Shown: positions 51,254 through 60,700 of the stretch, piece after piece | Layout of the letters: every line of letters starts with the position of its first letter | How positions within the stretch are numbered: the first letter of the stretch is position 1 | Assembly: GCA_002364215.1 (NCBI GenBank) | Contig: DEXQ01000011.1 | Coordinates: forward strand, 182,725 to 246,724 | DNA: 64,000 bases | From: Aequorivita sp. UBA3180 | Lineage (GTDB): Bacteria; Bacteroidota; Bacteroidia; Flavobacteriales; Flavobacteriaceae | Direction: 5' to 3' | The notes under the pieces: generated by a model | Told to the model about the DNA's origin: nothing | Database searches by the model: none | What the model saw: only the letters and a program-made list of their open reading frames with translations | Translations under genes and position numbers: made by a program

Positions 51254-53569
51254 ATGGCAACGAAAAAAAAGACATCCCCGAAAAAGAAAAACCAATCTGA
51301 TGTAAGCCATCACATCAGAACATTTTGGAAGCTTTTTGCAGGCTTCATTTTATTGATTATCCTATTCTTTCTATTAGCGTCCTGGGGCGTATTTGGAAGT
51401 CTTCCCGATGAAACCAGCCTTGAAAACCCTGAAAAGAATCTCGCTACTGAGATTATTTCTTCCGATGGAAAAACTATTGGTAAGTTCTACAAAGAAAACA
51501 GAACACCCGTTCCATTTGACACCCTACCCGACCATTTGGTAAATGCTTTGATAGCCACCGAAGATGTGCGCTTTTATGACCACTCAGGTATTGACGGAAG
51601 AGGAACCATCCGCGCTGTTGCGTTTTTGGGCAGCCGTGGGGGCGCAAGTACCATAAGCCAACAGTTGGCAAAATTATTCTTTACGGACCAGAGGGCATCA
51701 AATAAATTAGAGAGGGTTATTCAAAAAGTGAAAGAATGGATTATTGCCACCCGTTTGGAAAGACGTTACACAAAAGAGGAAATAATCACGATGTATTTCA
51801 ACGAGTATGACTTTTTAAATCAAGCTGTAGGGATCGAGAGCGCCGCAAACATATATTTTGACAAGCCACCATCGCAATTGACAACCGCTGAAGCCGCCAT
51901 GCTGGTAGGGATGTTCAAAAATTCTTCGCTATTTAATCCCAACCGGAGACCGGAATTGGTTTTGGAAAGGAGAAATGTGGTCTTGGCCCAAATGGAAAAA
52001 TATGATTTTATTTCAGAAAAAGTAATGGATTCGCTTCAAGCCTTACCCTTGAATTTAAAATTCACCCCGCAAGGTCATGATGAAGGTAGCGCAACATATT
52101 TCCGTGAATATGCCCGCCATTTTATGGAAGATTGGATTAAGGAACACCCCAAGCCCGATGGCAGCAAATACAATATTTACCAAGATGGTTTAAAAGTGTA
52201 TGTAACCATAGATAGTAAAATGCAGGAATATGCTGAAGATGCTGTTAAAAAGCATATAGCACATCTGCAAGAAGCCTTTGATGAGCAGAACAAAAACAAC
52301 AAAACAGCCCCATTCCGTGATATTACGGAGAAAGAGACGGAAGGGATATTGAACTCTGCAATGCGCAAAAGCGACCGTTGGCGAGAAATGACAAAACAGG
52401 GAAAAAGCGAGGAAGAAATCATTAGTAGCTTTAAAAAGAAAGTACCTATGCGTATTTTTTCATGGAAAGGTGAGATTGATACAGTAATGACCCCTATGGA
52501 TTCCATCCGTTACCACAAATCTTTTTTACAGGCAGCAATGATGTCAATGACTCCCCAAACCGGGGAAGTGAAAGCGTGGGTAGGCGGTATAGATTACAAG
52601 CGCTTTAAATATGATATGGTAAAGAAAGGAAGGCGTCAAATTGGCTCTACCTTTAAACCGTTTGTATATGCTACCGCCATAGACCAAATGCATATGTCTC
52701 CCTGTGATACTTTACCAAATACTATGTATACCATTCCTGCTGGTAAGCACAATTTAATAAAGCCTTGGGCCCCAAAAAATGCTGGTGGCCGTTATGGCGG
52801 TATGGTAACTTTAAAGTATGCGTTGGCAAATTCAATAAATACCATTACCGCTCGATTAATTGATCGTGTAGGCCCAGAACCAGTTATAGACTTGGTTGCA
52901 AAAATGGGAGTGGACACCGAAAATATGCCCGCAGTGCCTTCCATAGCGTTGGGAACACCTGATGTTTCTGTTTATGAAATGGTTGGGGCGTATAGCACTT
53001 TCGCAAATGAAGGGGTTTACGTAGAACCTATTTTAATTCAGCGAATAGAAGATAAGAATGGCACCGTTCTTTATCAAAATGTGCCTAAAACAAAAGACGT
53101 TATCAGTAATGAGACTGCTTACGTAACCGTAAGTTTGATGGAAGGGGTAACACAATCGGGTTCGGGAGCCAGATTGAGAGGTACTTGGGCCACAGGCTCA
53201 CCAATTTATAAAAAAGCGGTTACAGGCTATCCATACGATTTCAAAAACCCTATTGCCGGTAAAACCGGAACTACCCAGAACAACAGTGATGGCTGGTTTA
53301 TGGGCATGGTTCCAAACTTGGTTACTGGCGTTTGGGTGGGAGGCGATGATCGCGCCACCCACTTTGGGTCAACTGCCTACGGACAGGGTGCTACAATGGC
53401 GTTGCCCATTTGGGCTATGTATATGAAGAGTTGTTATGCCGATGAAGATCTTGACGTTTCCACTGGAAATTTTAAACGTCCGGCAAATCTTTCCATTGAA
53501 ACTGATTGTTCCAAATGGCGTGAAGGAAATCCTGATGTAGAGGAAATTCCTGATGAATTCGATTTTTAA
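51254..53569 (+). CDS. Bifunctional penicillin-binding protein 1A
   Basis: 771 aa from the ATG at 51254 (MATKKKTSPKKKN); a start at 51167 would lie within gldH. A membrane anchor spans about 32-52, then a GT51 glycosyltransferase (about 75-250, catalytic Glu in ATEDVRFYDHSG, and GGASTISQQLAKLFF) and the transpeptidase, with S-x-x-K in GSTFKPFVYATA near 466, S-x-N in NSINTITARL and K-T-G in AGKTGTTQNN near 669. It polymerises and cross-links peptidoglycan. Last gene of the PSP1-gldH-PBP1A unit. Confidence 0.95.
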   Translation: MATKKKTSPKKKNQSDVSHHIRTFWKLFAGFILLIILFFLLASWGVFGSLPDETSLENPEKNLATEIISSDGKTIGKFYKENRTPVPFDTLPDHLVNALIATEDVRFYDHSGIDGRGTIRAVAFLGSRGGASTISQQLAKLFFTDQRASNKLERVIQKVKEWIIATRLERRYTKEEIITMYFNEYDFLNQAVGIESAANIYFDKPPSQLTTAEAAMLVGMFKNSSLFNPNRRPELVLERRNVVLAQMEKYDFISEKVMDSLQALPLNLKFTPQGHDEGSATYFREYARHFMEDWIKEHPKPDGSKYNIYQDGLKVYVTIDSKMQEYAEDAVKKHIAHLQEAFDEQNKNNKTAPFRDITEKETEGILNSAMRKSDRWREMTKQGKSEEEIISSFKKKVPMRIFSWKGEIDTVMTPMDSIRYHKSFLQAAMMSMTPQTGEVKAWVGGIDYKRFKYDMVKKGRRQIGSTFKPFVYATAIDQMHMSPCDTLPNTMYTIPAGKHNLIKPWAPKNAGGRYGGMVTLKYALANSINTITARLIDRVGPEPVIDLVAKMGVDTENMPAVPSIALGTPDVSVYEMVGAYSTFANEGVYVEPILIQRIEDKNGTVLYQNVPKTKDVISNETAYVTVSLMEGVTQSGSGARLRGTWATGSPIYKKAVTGYPYDFKNPIAGKTGTTQNNSDGWFMGMVPNLVTGVWVGGDDRATHFGSTAYGQGATMALPIWAMYMKSCYADEDLDVSTGNFKRPANLSIETDCSKWREGNPDVEEIPDEFDF

Positions 53570-53590
53570 AAATCTTCTTTGATCAAAAGC

Positions 53591-53627
53591 AAACCTCACA
53601 AGTTTTCAAAGCCTGTGAGGTTTTTTT
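53591..53627 (+). terminator. Terminator after PBP1A
   Basis: 10-bp perfect stem (AAACCTCACA with TGTGAGGTTT), 13-nt loop, then T run. Confidence 0.88.
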
Positions 53628-53665
53628 ATAGTCTGAATTTTCGTAATTTTCAGAAAATTTAAAAA

Positions 53666-54364
53666 ATGATAAAAAAGACAGTTGCAAACGTCCGCGAAGC
53701 TTGTGAAGGCATTGAAGACGGAATGACTTTTATGCTCGGCGGTTTTGGGCTGTGCGGTATTCCCGAAAATATTATTTCAGAATTGGTAAGGCGAAATGTT
53801 CAGAACGTAACCTGTATTTCAAACAACGCAGGGGTAGATGATTTTGGGCTTGGCCTGCTACTGAAAAAGCATCAGATAAAGAAAATGATTTCTTCATATG
53901 TAGGGGAAAATGCAGAGTTTGAACGCCAAATGCTTAGTGGTGAAATGGAAGTGGAACTCATTCCACAAGGAACCTTGGCACAACGCTGTGAAGCCGCCCG
54001 AAGTGGCATTCCTGCCTTTTTCACACCCGCAGGTTATGGAACGGAGGTAGCCGAAGGAAAGGAAACCCGTGAATTCCATGGAAAAATGCACGTAATGGAA
54101 AAAGCCTTTGAGGCAGATTTTTCTTTTGTGAAAGCCTGGAAAGGTGATGAGGCAGGAAACCTTATCTTTAAAGGAACCGCGAGAAACTTTAACCCAGCTA
54201 TGTGTGGCGCCGGAAAAATTACCGTAGCCGAAGTGGAGGAATTAGTTCCCGCTGGGGAATTGGACCCAAACCAAATACATATCCCAGGAATATTTATACA
54301 ACGCATATTCCAAGGAGAGAAGTACGAAAAGAGAATTGAGCAACTAACAGTTAGAAAAAAATGA
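53666..54364 (+). CDS. scoA: CoA transferase subunit A (3-oxoacid CoA-transferase)
   Basis: 232 aa. The N-terminal MLGGFGLCGIPENIISEL and GKMHVMEKAFEADFSFVKA are characteristic of subunit A of succinyl-CoA:3-ketoacid or acetate CoA-transferases. With subunit B it moves CoA between succinate and acetoacetate (or related acids). The subunit B gene is about 500 bp downstream, an unusual gap, filled by a four-helix-bundle gene with its own promoter. The stop codon TGA lies in a 12-bp repeat that recurs at the end of that cassette. Confidence 0.95.
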   Translation: MIKKTVANVREACEGIEDGMTFMLGGFGLCGIPENIISELVRRNVQNVTCISNNAGVDDFGLGLLLKKHQIKKMISSYVGENAEFERQMLSGEMEVELIPQGTLAQRCEAARSGIPAFFTPAGYGTEVAEGKETREFHGKMHVMEKAFEADFSFVKAWKGDEAGNLIFKGTARNFNPAMCGAGKITVAEVEELVPAGELDPNQIHIPGIFIQRIFQGEKYEKRIEQLTVRKK

Positions 54365-54373
54365 TTTGAAAAT
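54362..54373. repeat. 12-bp direct repeat, copy 1
   Basis: TGATTTGAAAAT; its TGA is the stop codon of scoA. Two more exact copies follow at 54378-54389 and 54777-54788. Confidence 0.85.
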
Positions 54374-54377
54374 GTAT

Positions 54378-54389
54378 TGATTTGAAAAT
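54378..54389. repeat. 12-bp direct repeat, copy 2
   Basis: TGATTTGAAAAT, 4 bp after copy 1 and next to the -33 box of the inserted gene's promoter. Confidence 0.85.
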
Positions 54390-54419
54390 TTGAAAAGTGA
54401 AGGGGTATTTATACTTTAG
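54390..54419 (+). promoter_or_regulatory. Promoter of the four-helix-bundle gene
   Basis: TTG (54390), 19-nt spacer, TACTTTAG at 54412-54419 (7 of 8 of TAnnTTTG), ending 3 nt before the ATG. Spacing is optimal, so the inserted gene seems to have its own promoter. Confidence 0.55.
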
Positions 54420-54422
54420 AGA

Positions 54423-54779
54423 ATGAGAAATGACAAAGACAATTTGATTGTATCTAAGACTTTCGCGTTCGCTGTTGACATTATTGATTTTGCAGAAGAA
54501 TTACGAAAACTTCACAAATTTGAAATGGCATCACAGGTATTCAAAAGCGGCACTTCCATAGGAGCAAATACAAAAGAAGCACAGAATGCAGAAAGTCAAG
54601 CTGATTTTATCCACAAATTTAAAATAGCAGCGAAAGAAGCAGATGAAACTGAATTTTGGCTGAAACTTTGTACAGCTTCAAAGCATTTTCCAAACCCTTC
54701 AGAAAAATTATTTTCAGAGTTGGATTCAATCATAAAAATTATATCTAAAATCATCAGTACAAGCAAAAATAAAAACTGA
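54423..54779 (+). CDS. Four-helix bundle protein (23S rRNA intervening-sequence type)
   Basis: 118 aa, all helical. The opening NLIVSKTFAFAVDIIDF, the SGTSIGANTKEAQNAES near residue 44, FIHKFKIAAKEADETEFWL near 63 and the SEKLFSELDSIIKIISK tail are the conserved pattern of the family first found in 23S rRNA intervening sequences, also scattered singly in genomes. The function of this family is unknown. It lies between scoA and scoB, has its own promoter 3 nt upstream, and its stop codon is in a 12-bp repeat also found at the scoA stop, as if inserted as a unit. Confidence 0.9.
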   Translation: MRNDKDNLIVSKTFAFAVDIIDFAEELRKLHKFEMASQVFKSGTSIGANTKEAQNAESQADFIHKFKIAAKEADETEFWLKLCTASKHFPNPSEKLFSELDSIIKIISKIISTSKNKN

Positions 54780-54788
54780 TTTGAAAAT
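54777..54788. repeat. 12-bp direct repeat, copy 3
   Basis: TGATTTGAAAAT; its TGA is the stop codon of the four-helix-bundle gene, just as copy 1 ends scoA. Confidence 0.85.
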
Positions 54789-54865
54789 AAATGCAGGTTA
54801 TTATTACACTACTGAAGTACAGCTAATCATCAAGTTTTCAAATTAAAAATCTTCAAATTAAAATT

Positions 54866-55522
54866 ATGGCACTTTCAAAAGAACAAATAGCACAGCGCAT
54901 TGCAAAAGAAGTGAAGGATGGTTATTACGTAAATTTAGGAATCGGTATCCCAACATTAGTTGCCAATTTTGTACGTGATGATATAAGTGTGGAATTCCAA
55001 AGTGAGAACGGTATTCTCGGCATGGGGCCTTTTCCCTTTGAAGGGGAAGAAGACCCAGATTTAATAAATGCGGGAAAGCAAACCATTACAGCATTGCCCG
55101 GCGCATCGTTTTTTGATTCGGCTATGAGTTTTGGGATGATTCGCGGCCAACACGTAGATTTAACGATATTAGGAGCCATGGAGGTTTCACAAAATGGTGA
55201 CATTGCGAACTGGAAAATACCAGGGAAGATGGTTAAAGGAATGGGCGGGGCTATGGACCTCGTAGCATCTGCTGAAAATATTATCGTGGCGATGATGCAC
55301 ACCAACCGTGAAGGAGAATCAAAATTATTAAAAGAGTGCAGTTTGCCGCTAACCGGTGTAAACTGTGTAAAAAAAATAGTTACAAATCTTGCTGTACTTG
55401 AAATCAAGGATGGAAAATTTCATTTACTTGAACGCGCTCCAGGGGTTTCAGTTGAAGAAATTCAAAAAGCTACAGAAGGTGATTTGATAGTTAATGGAGA
55501 AATTAAAGAGATGAAATTTTAA
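54866..55522 (+). CDS. scoB: CoA transferase subunit B (3-oxoacid CoA-transferase)
   Basis: 218 aa. NLGIGIPTLVANFV near residue 19 and the catalytic Glu in QSENGILGMGPFP near 50 identify subunit B of the CoA-transferase. It pairs with the scoA product; the pair probably works in ketone-body or branched-chain acid use. The 85-bp leader contains TCAAAT repeats like those ahead of recA. Confidence 0.95.
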   Translation: MALSKEQIAQRIAKEVKDGYYVNLGIGIPTLVANFVRDDISVEFQSENGILGMGPFPFEGEEDPDLINAGKQTITALPGASFFDSAMSFGMIRGQHVDLTILGAMEVSQNGDIANWKIPGKMVKGMGGAMDLVASAENIIVAMMHTNREGESKLLKECSLPLTGVNCVKKIVTNLAVLEIKDGKFHLLERAPGVSVEEIQKATEGDLIVNGEIKEMKF

Positions 55523-55548
55523 TATTTGCTCCACTTTTACAATTCAAG

Positions 55549-55573
55549 AACCATGCGCTAGCATGGTTTTTTT
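55549..55573 (+). terminator. Terminator after scoB
   Basis: 8-bp stem (AACCATGC with GCATGGTT) with a GCTA loop and T run. Confidence 0.85.
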
Positions 55574-55706
55574 ATGTTAAAAAAGGGAGTAAAAATGCTT
55601 AAATGTTAAAATTTAGTGTATTTCATCGAATTTATATGCTTTTTATCGCTTTATTAGAAAAATGTTTTCATCTTAGCAGACCCAAATCTTACCAACTTAA
55701 CCTCAT

Positions 55707-55796
55707 ATGGAAAAAGTAATTAGATCATTTAAAAGCACAAAAGAATTGGTACTAAATGTGCTTTTCATTTTTAAGAAAGTGTTTTTATTGGTCTAA
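55707..55796 (+). CDS. Possible small membrane-active peptide (29 aa)
   Basis: An ATG frame of 29 codons ending in TAA. The peptide begins with a basic half (MEKVIRSFKSTKE) and ends with a hydrophobic one (LVLNVLFIFKKVFLLV), a shape common to small membrane proteins and type I toxins. It lies alone between a terminator that ends scoB and a strong two-way terminator, so a separate plus-strand transcript of some kind is expected. No clear -7 box or Shine-Dalgarno is seen, and the transcript might instead be a non-coding RNA. Confidence 0.35.
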   Translation: MEKVIRSFKSTKELVLNVLFIFKKVFLLV

Positions 55797-55853
55797 ACTT
55801 TTTTTATGGTTGTTTTACGCCCCAAATCTGTCATTACACACAGATAAATTATT

Positions 55854-55889
55854 AAACCCGTTCTTCGTGAGGTTAGAACGGGTTTTTTA
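55854..55889. terminator. Bidirectional terminator
   Basis: Perfect 11-bp stem (AAACCCGTTCT with AGAACGGGTTT), 10-nt loop and T run; it serves the plus-strand unit at 55.7 kb and the minus-strand ABC gene. Confidence 0.9.
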
Positions 55890-55900
55890 ATTTTATATTT

Positions 55901-57589
55901 TTAAATTCCCTTGGGAATCGCTTCAATTAGTTTTTTTGAATAGTCTGTTTGGGGGTTTTCATAAATTTCATCGGCATCGCCCAACTCCTCAATTTTCCCC
56001 TTGTTCATTACCAAAAGTTGGTCCGACATATATTTTACCACTGCCAAATCATGCGATATAAATATATAGGTGAAACCAAAATCATTTTTTAGTTCGTTAA
56101 GCAAGTTCAAAACCTGCGCCTGCACCGAAATATCAAGAGCCGAAACGGATTCATCACAAATTACCAGCTTAGGCTCTACAACTATTGTCCGTGCAATACC
56201 AACCCGCTGGCGTTGCCCGCCCGAAAGTTCGTGTGGATAACGGTAAAAATAGCTTTCATCAAGTCCTACTCTTTCCAGTAGTGACAACACGCTTTCTTTT
56301 CTTTCTTTAGCCGATTTACCCAAACCGTGCACTTCCATCGGCTCCATCAGCGCCTGGCCTATCATTAAACGCGGGTTCAGCGATGAATAGGGGTCCTGAA
56401 AAATAATCTGTATTTCCTTCCGAAGATTTCTGATTTCACCTTTTGAAAGCCTTGTAAGTTCCTTCCCCCTATATTTTATGCTTCCTGAAGTTGCTTTTTC
56501 AAGTTGAAGAATGGTTCTTCCCAAAGTAGATTTTCCACAGCCTGATTCGCCCACAAGACCTAGAGTTTCACCTTCAAAAACAGTGAAGCTAATATCGTCT
56601 ACAGCTTTTACAACTTCTGCTTTTGAAAACATTCCCACATTGCTGAAATAATATTTTTCCAAATTGACAATCTCCAGGATTGGTTTTTTTGTATAAATGT
56701 GTTTGTGCCTTTTAGCCCGTTCCACTGGTTTTACTTCTCTGGGCTTAAAACTCTTATCGGCTATTGATGCAATGGTGGGTAATTTTGCTAAACGTACGTT
56801 CAGCGACGGCCTAGACGCCAAGAGAGCTTTGGTATATGCTGCCTTTGGGTTTTTAAATATCTCTTCAGTTGTTGCATTTTCAATAATATCGCCTTTATAC
56901 ATTACTACAACCCTATCGGCAATCTCAGAAACCAAGCTTAAATCGTGCGAGATAAAGAGCATTGCCATTTTTGTTTCCTGCTGAATAGACTTCAGAAGAG
57001 AAAGGATTTCCTTTTGTACGGTTACGTCGAGGGCCGTTGTGGGCTCGTCGGCAATAAGGAGTTTAGGCTTACAGGCAATGGCCATGGCAATCATAACCCG
57101 CTGCATCTGCCCGCCGCTTATCTGGTGCGGATAACTATTGTAAATCTCTGCTGGGCGTGGCAATTTCACTTTTTCGAACAATGAAATGGTTTCCTTTTTT
57201 GCCTCTGAAACATTCATCTTTAAATGAAGCCGTAGAATTTCGGCAACCTGAAAACCACATTTCAATGAGGGATTTAAGGCGCTCATGGGCTCCTGAAAAA
57301 TCATTGCTATATCCTTTCCTCTTATATTTCGGAATTCTGTTTCGGTGATTTGTAGTAGTACTTTTTCTTCAAAAATGACGTTTCCCGAAAGATTTGCTAG
57401 CTTTTTGGGCAACAAACCCATGATGGAAAGTGAAGTGACCGATTTACCGGAACCAGATTCGCCTACTATGCCCACTATTTCATTTTCGAAAACATCAAAA
57501 GAAATATTGTGCAAAACCTCAACAAGCTTTTTCTTATTTCCAAAGGAAACTGTAAGTGCATTGACTGATAACAATGGTGTTCTATTCAT
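55901..57589 (-). CDS. Fused double ABC transporter ATPase (oligopeptide/dipeptide type)
   Basis: 562 aa with two complete ABC domains. Domain 1: Walker A GESGSGKS near residue 41, signature ISGGQMQR, Walker B LLIADEPT. Domain 2: Walker A GESGCGKS near 350, signature LSGGQRQR, Walker B LVICDESV. This is the GsiA/YejF layout (DppD-DppF fused) that powers oligopeptide, dipeptide or nickel import. No permease or binding-protein gene is near, so its partners are encoded elsewhere. Confidence 0.92.
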   Translation of the reverse strand: MNRTPLLSVNALTVSFGNKKKLVEVLHNISFDVFENEIVGIVGESGSGKSVTSLSIMGLLPKKLANLSGNVIFEEKVLLQITETEFRNIRGKDIAMIFQEPMSALNPSLKCGFQVAEILRLHLKMNVSEAKKETISLFEKVKLPRPAEIYNSYPHQISGGQMQRVMIAMAIACKPKLLIADEPTTALDVTVQKEILSLLKSIQQETKMAMLFISHDLSLVSEIADRVVVMYKGDIIENATTEEIFKNPKAAYTKALLASRPSLNVRLAKLPTIASIADKSFKPREVKPVERAKRHKHIYTKKPILEIVNLEKYYFSNVGMFSKAEVVKAVDDISFTVFEGETLGLVGESGCGKSTLGRTILQLEKATSGSIKYRGKELTRLSKGEIRNLRKEIQIIFQDPYSSLNPRLMIGQALMEPMEVHGLGKSAKERKESVLSLLERVGLDESYFYRYPHELSGGQRQRVGIARTIVVEPKLVICDESVSALDISVQAQVLNLLNELKNDFGFTYIFISHDLAVVKYMSDQLLVMNKGKIEELGDADEIYENPQTDYSKKLIEAIPKGI

Positions 57590-57732
57590 AATTTCAAAGA
57601 TAGGATAAAAGGGAGTATTAAAATTTTAACTACAGTTCATCGAATAAAATTTCATTTTATCTAAAATTATCGTTCATTTAAGAGTTGTTTAACAACACAA
57701 CAAACCTATTTATTCACTAAATCTTATTTATT

Positions 57733-60700
57733 ATGAAAAAAATTAACAAGTTCGTTTTTCTATTCACCCTTTTAATTTTTGCTTTTACCGCAGTGGTTTC
57801 TGCCCAAAACAAAAAAGATGAAAAGAGAAGCGTAAAAGAACCACCAAGTCTAGTAGTTTTTGAGGCATCACAATCGTATTCGCTTCAAAACTCCACTCAA
57901 ATTTTCAAGGACGTTTTAAACCCATCTTCACAAACTTCATTTACTACGCTAAAACAAGAACAAGACCCGTTAGGATTTATACACCAAAAAATGCAACAGT
58001 ATTTTAACGGTGTAAAAGTGGAATTTGCAACCGTAACATTGAGTAGTAAAAATGGCATGGTACAGACATTGAATTCATTTTATTCCCCCATTGCAGATGA
58101 TTTTAGTGTTACGCCTTCAATATCTGGCCCGCAAGCTTTGAACAGTGCTATGGCGCACGTGGGCGCTACAAAATATATGTGGCAAAATGCTTCGGAAGCA
58201 GCTTTGGCGGACTACCATAAACCTACTGGCGAATTGGTAATTTTTCCAGCAATGAAAAACATAACCGAAACAAACCGACTTGCCTATAAGTTTGATATTT
58301 ACGCAACGGCACCGCTTTACAGAGCCGATGTATATATTGATGCGAAAACGGGACAATTCATTTTTGAAAACAAGCGCATTCACCATGCAAATGTGCCCGC
58401 GACGGGAAACAGCCTTTATAACGGCACGGTGTCCTTTACGGCCGATAATGCCTCTGGCCCATACCGTTTGCGCCAAACAGCTGACGGTAACGGAATTCAG
58501 ACCTTTGACATGAATAACGGCACCAACTATAACAATGCGGTGGATGTTACAAGCAGTTCAACTAGCTTTACTTCCAATCCTACAGGTGTTCAAGCGCACT
58601 TTGGCGCGGAACGTACCCACAAATACTTCAGCCAAAAACACGGAAGAAATTCCTATAACAATGCAGGAGCCATTATAAAATCATACGTTAGTTATTCCTC
58701 AAATTATGTGAACGCATTTTGGGACGGTAGCCGTATGACATACGGCGACGGTGATGGCGTAAACTATGGCCCATTGGTATCCTTGGATATTTGTGGCCAC
58801 GAGATTGCTCACGGTGTTACTGAATATTCCGCAAATCTTGTTTATAGCTACCAATCTGGAGCTTTGAATGAATCTTTTTCAGACATTTTCGGTGAATCCA
58901 TTGAAAAGTTTGCCTCTGGCACAAACGACTGGCTTATGGGTGATGACATTGGTGCTGGCGGAAGCGGGGGCGCACTTCGCTCCATGAGCAACCCAAATGC
59001 CTACGGCGATCCGGACACTTATTTGGGAACCAATTGGTATTCCGGTTCAGGCGATAACGGTGGTGTACACATAAACTCTGGCGTGCAAAACTTTTGGTTT
59101 TATATTTTAACCGTAGGGAAAAGCGGCACAAACGATTTAGGAAACAGCTATAACGTTACCGGAATCGGGATGGACAAAGCAGCCGCAATTGCCTATAGAA
59201 ATCTAACTGTTTACTTAAACTCAAACTCACAGTACAGCGATGCCCGAAATGGTGCTATTCAAGCAGCAAGAGACCTTTATGGGGCAGATAGTCCAGAGGA
59301 AATTGCAACCACTAACGCTTGGTATGCAGTTGGCGTTGGCGCTCCTTACGGGGGTGGTGGCGGAAGCAGCTATTGTGCTTCACAGGGTAACAATGTAAAT
59401 GATGAATACATAAGCCGCGTACAGTTAAATACCATCAACAATGCCTCGGGCGCACAACTTTATTCAGACTTTACAAGTATTTCAACTACTTTAAATGAAG
59501 GTGCGACTTATACCATTACCGTAACTCCTACATGGACTGGAACTATCTACAATGAAGGCTATGCTGTGTGGATTGACTATAATGGTGATGAAGACTTTGG
59601 AGATGCAGGTGAATTGGTTTGGTCCAAAGCTGCTTCAACTAACACTCCAAACAGTGGAACGTTCACGGTTCCATCAGGGACTGTTGGAGGAGAAACAAGA
59701 ATGAGGGTTTCTATGAAATACAACGGAATTCCAACATCCTGTGAAACTTTCAGTTATGGGGAGGTTGAAGACTATACAATCAACTTGGGTGCAGGAGCGC
59801 CAGATACTCAGGCTCCAACCGCCCCATCAAGTTTGGCAGCTTCAAACGTAACCCAAACTACGCTTAGCCTTTCATGGAATGCTTCCACAGATAATGTGGG
59901 CGTTACCGGTTATGATGTTTTCCAAGGCAGTACAAACTTAGGAAGCGTTACAGGCACTTCAGCAAATATTACTGGGCTTTCACCTGCTACCGCTTATTCT
60001 TTTAAAGTTCGCGCACACGATGCGGCCGGTAACAATTCGGGCTTCAGTAACACTGTAAACGTTACTACGCTTTCAAATACAGTTACGTATTGTACTTCAC
60101 AAGGAAATAATACAAATGATGAATACATAGATAGAGTCCAACTTAGAAGCATCAACAATCTTTCTGGTAACAATGATGGGTATGCAGATTTCACAAGTAT
60201 TTCTACTTCATTAACCAAAGGAAGCAGCAATACCATCACCATTACACCACGATGGACGGGTACTGTATATCGTGAAGCATACCGCGTATGGATTGACTAT
60301 AACCAGGACGGCGATTTCAATGATTCTGGTGAACAAGTATATTCACGTTCGCGCACAACCGCATCATCTGTTTCTGGAAGTTTTACTGTTCCTACATCTG
60401 CACTTTCCGGGGCAACAAGAATGCGTGTTTCTATGAAATACAATGCAAACCCAACCTCTTGCGAAACATTTACCTATGGAGAAGTGGAGGATTATACGGT
60501 AATAATCAGTAATTCCGTTAACCAAGGTATAACTGGAGATACAGGTTTCAACAATTCAGAAATGTCTATCTATCCAAACCCTGCAAAACATACGTTAAAT
60601 ATTTCGTTAGTTGAAGCAACTGGAAAGGATTATGTAATCTATAATGTGATTGGACAAGTTGTTGGTAAAGGTTCATTTACCGAAAACTTGGATGTTTCAT

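Larger units (their letters stand above)
55523..55900. other. Intergenic region between scoB and the ABC ATPase
   Basis: 378 bp. It holds the scoB terminator (55549-55573), a 29-codon reading frame (55707-55796) and a two-way terminator (55854-55889). No RNA family is recognised. Confidence 0.5.
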
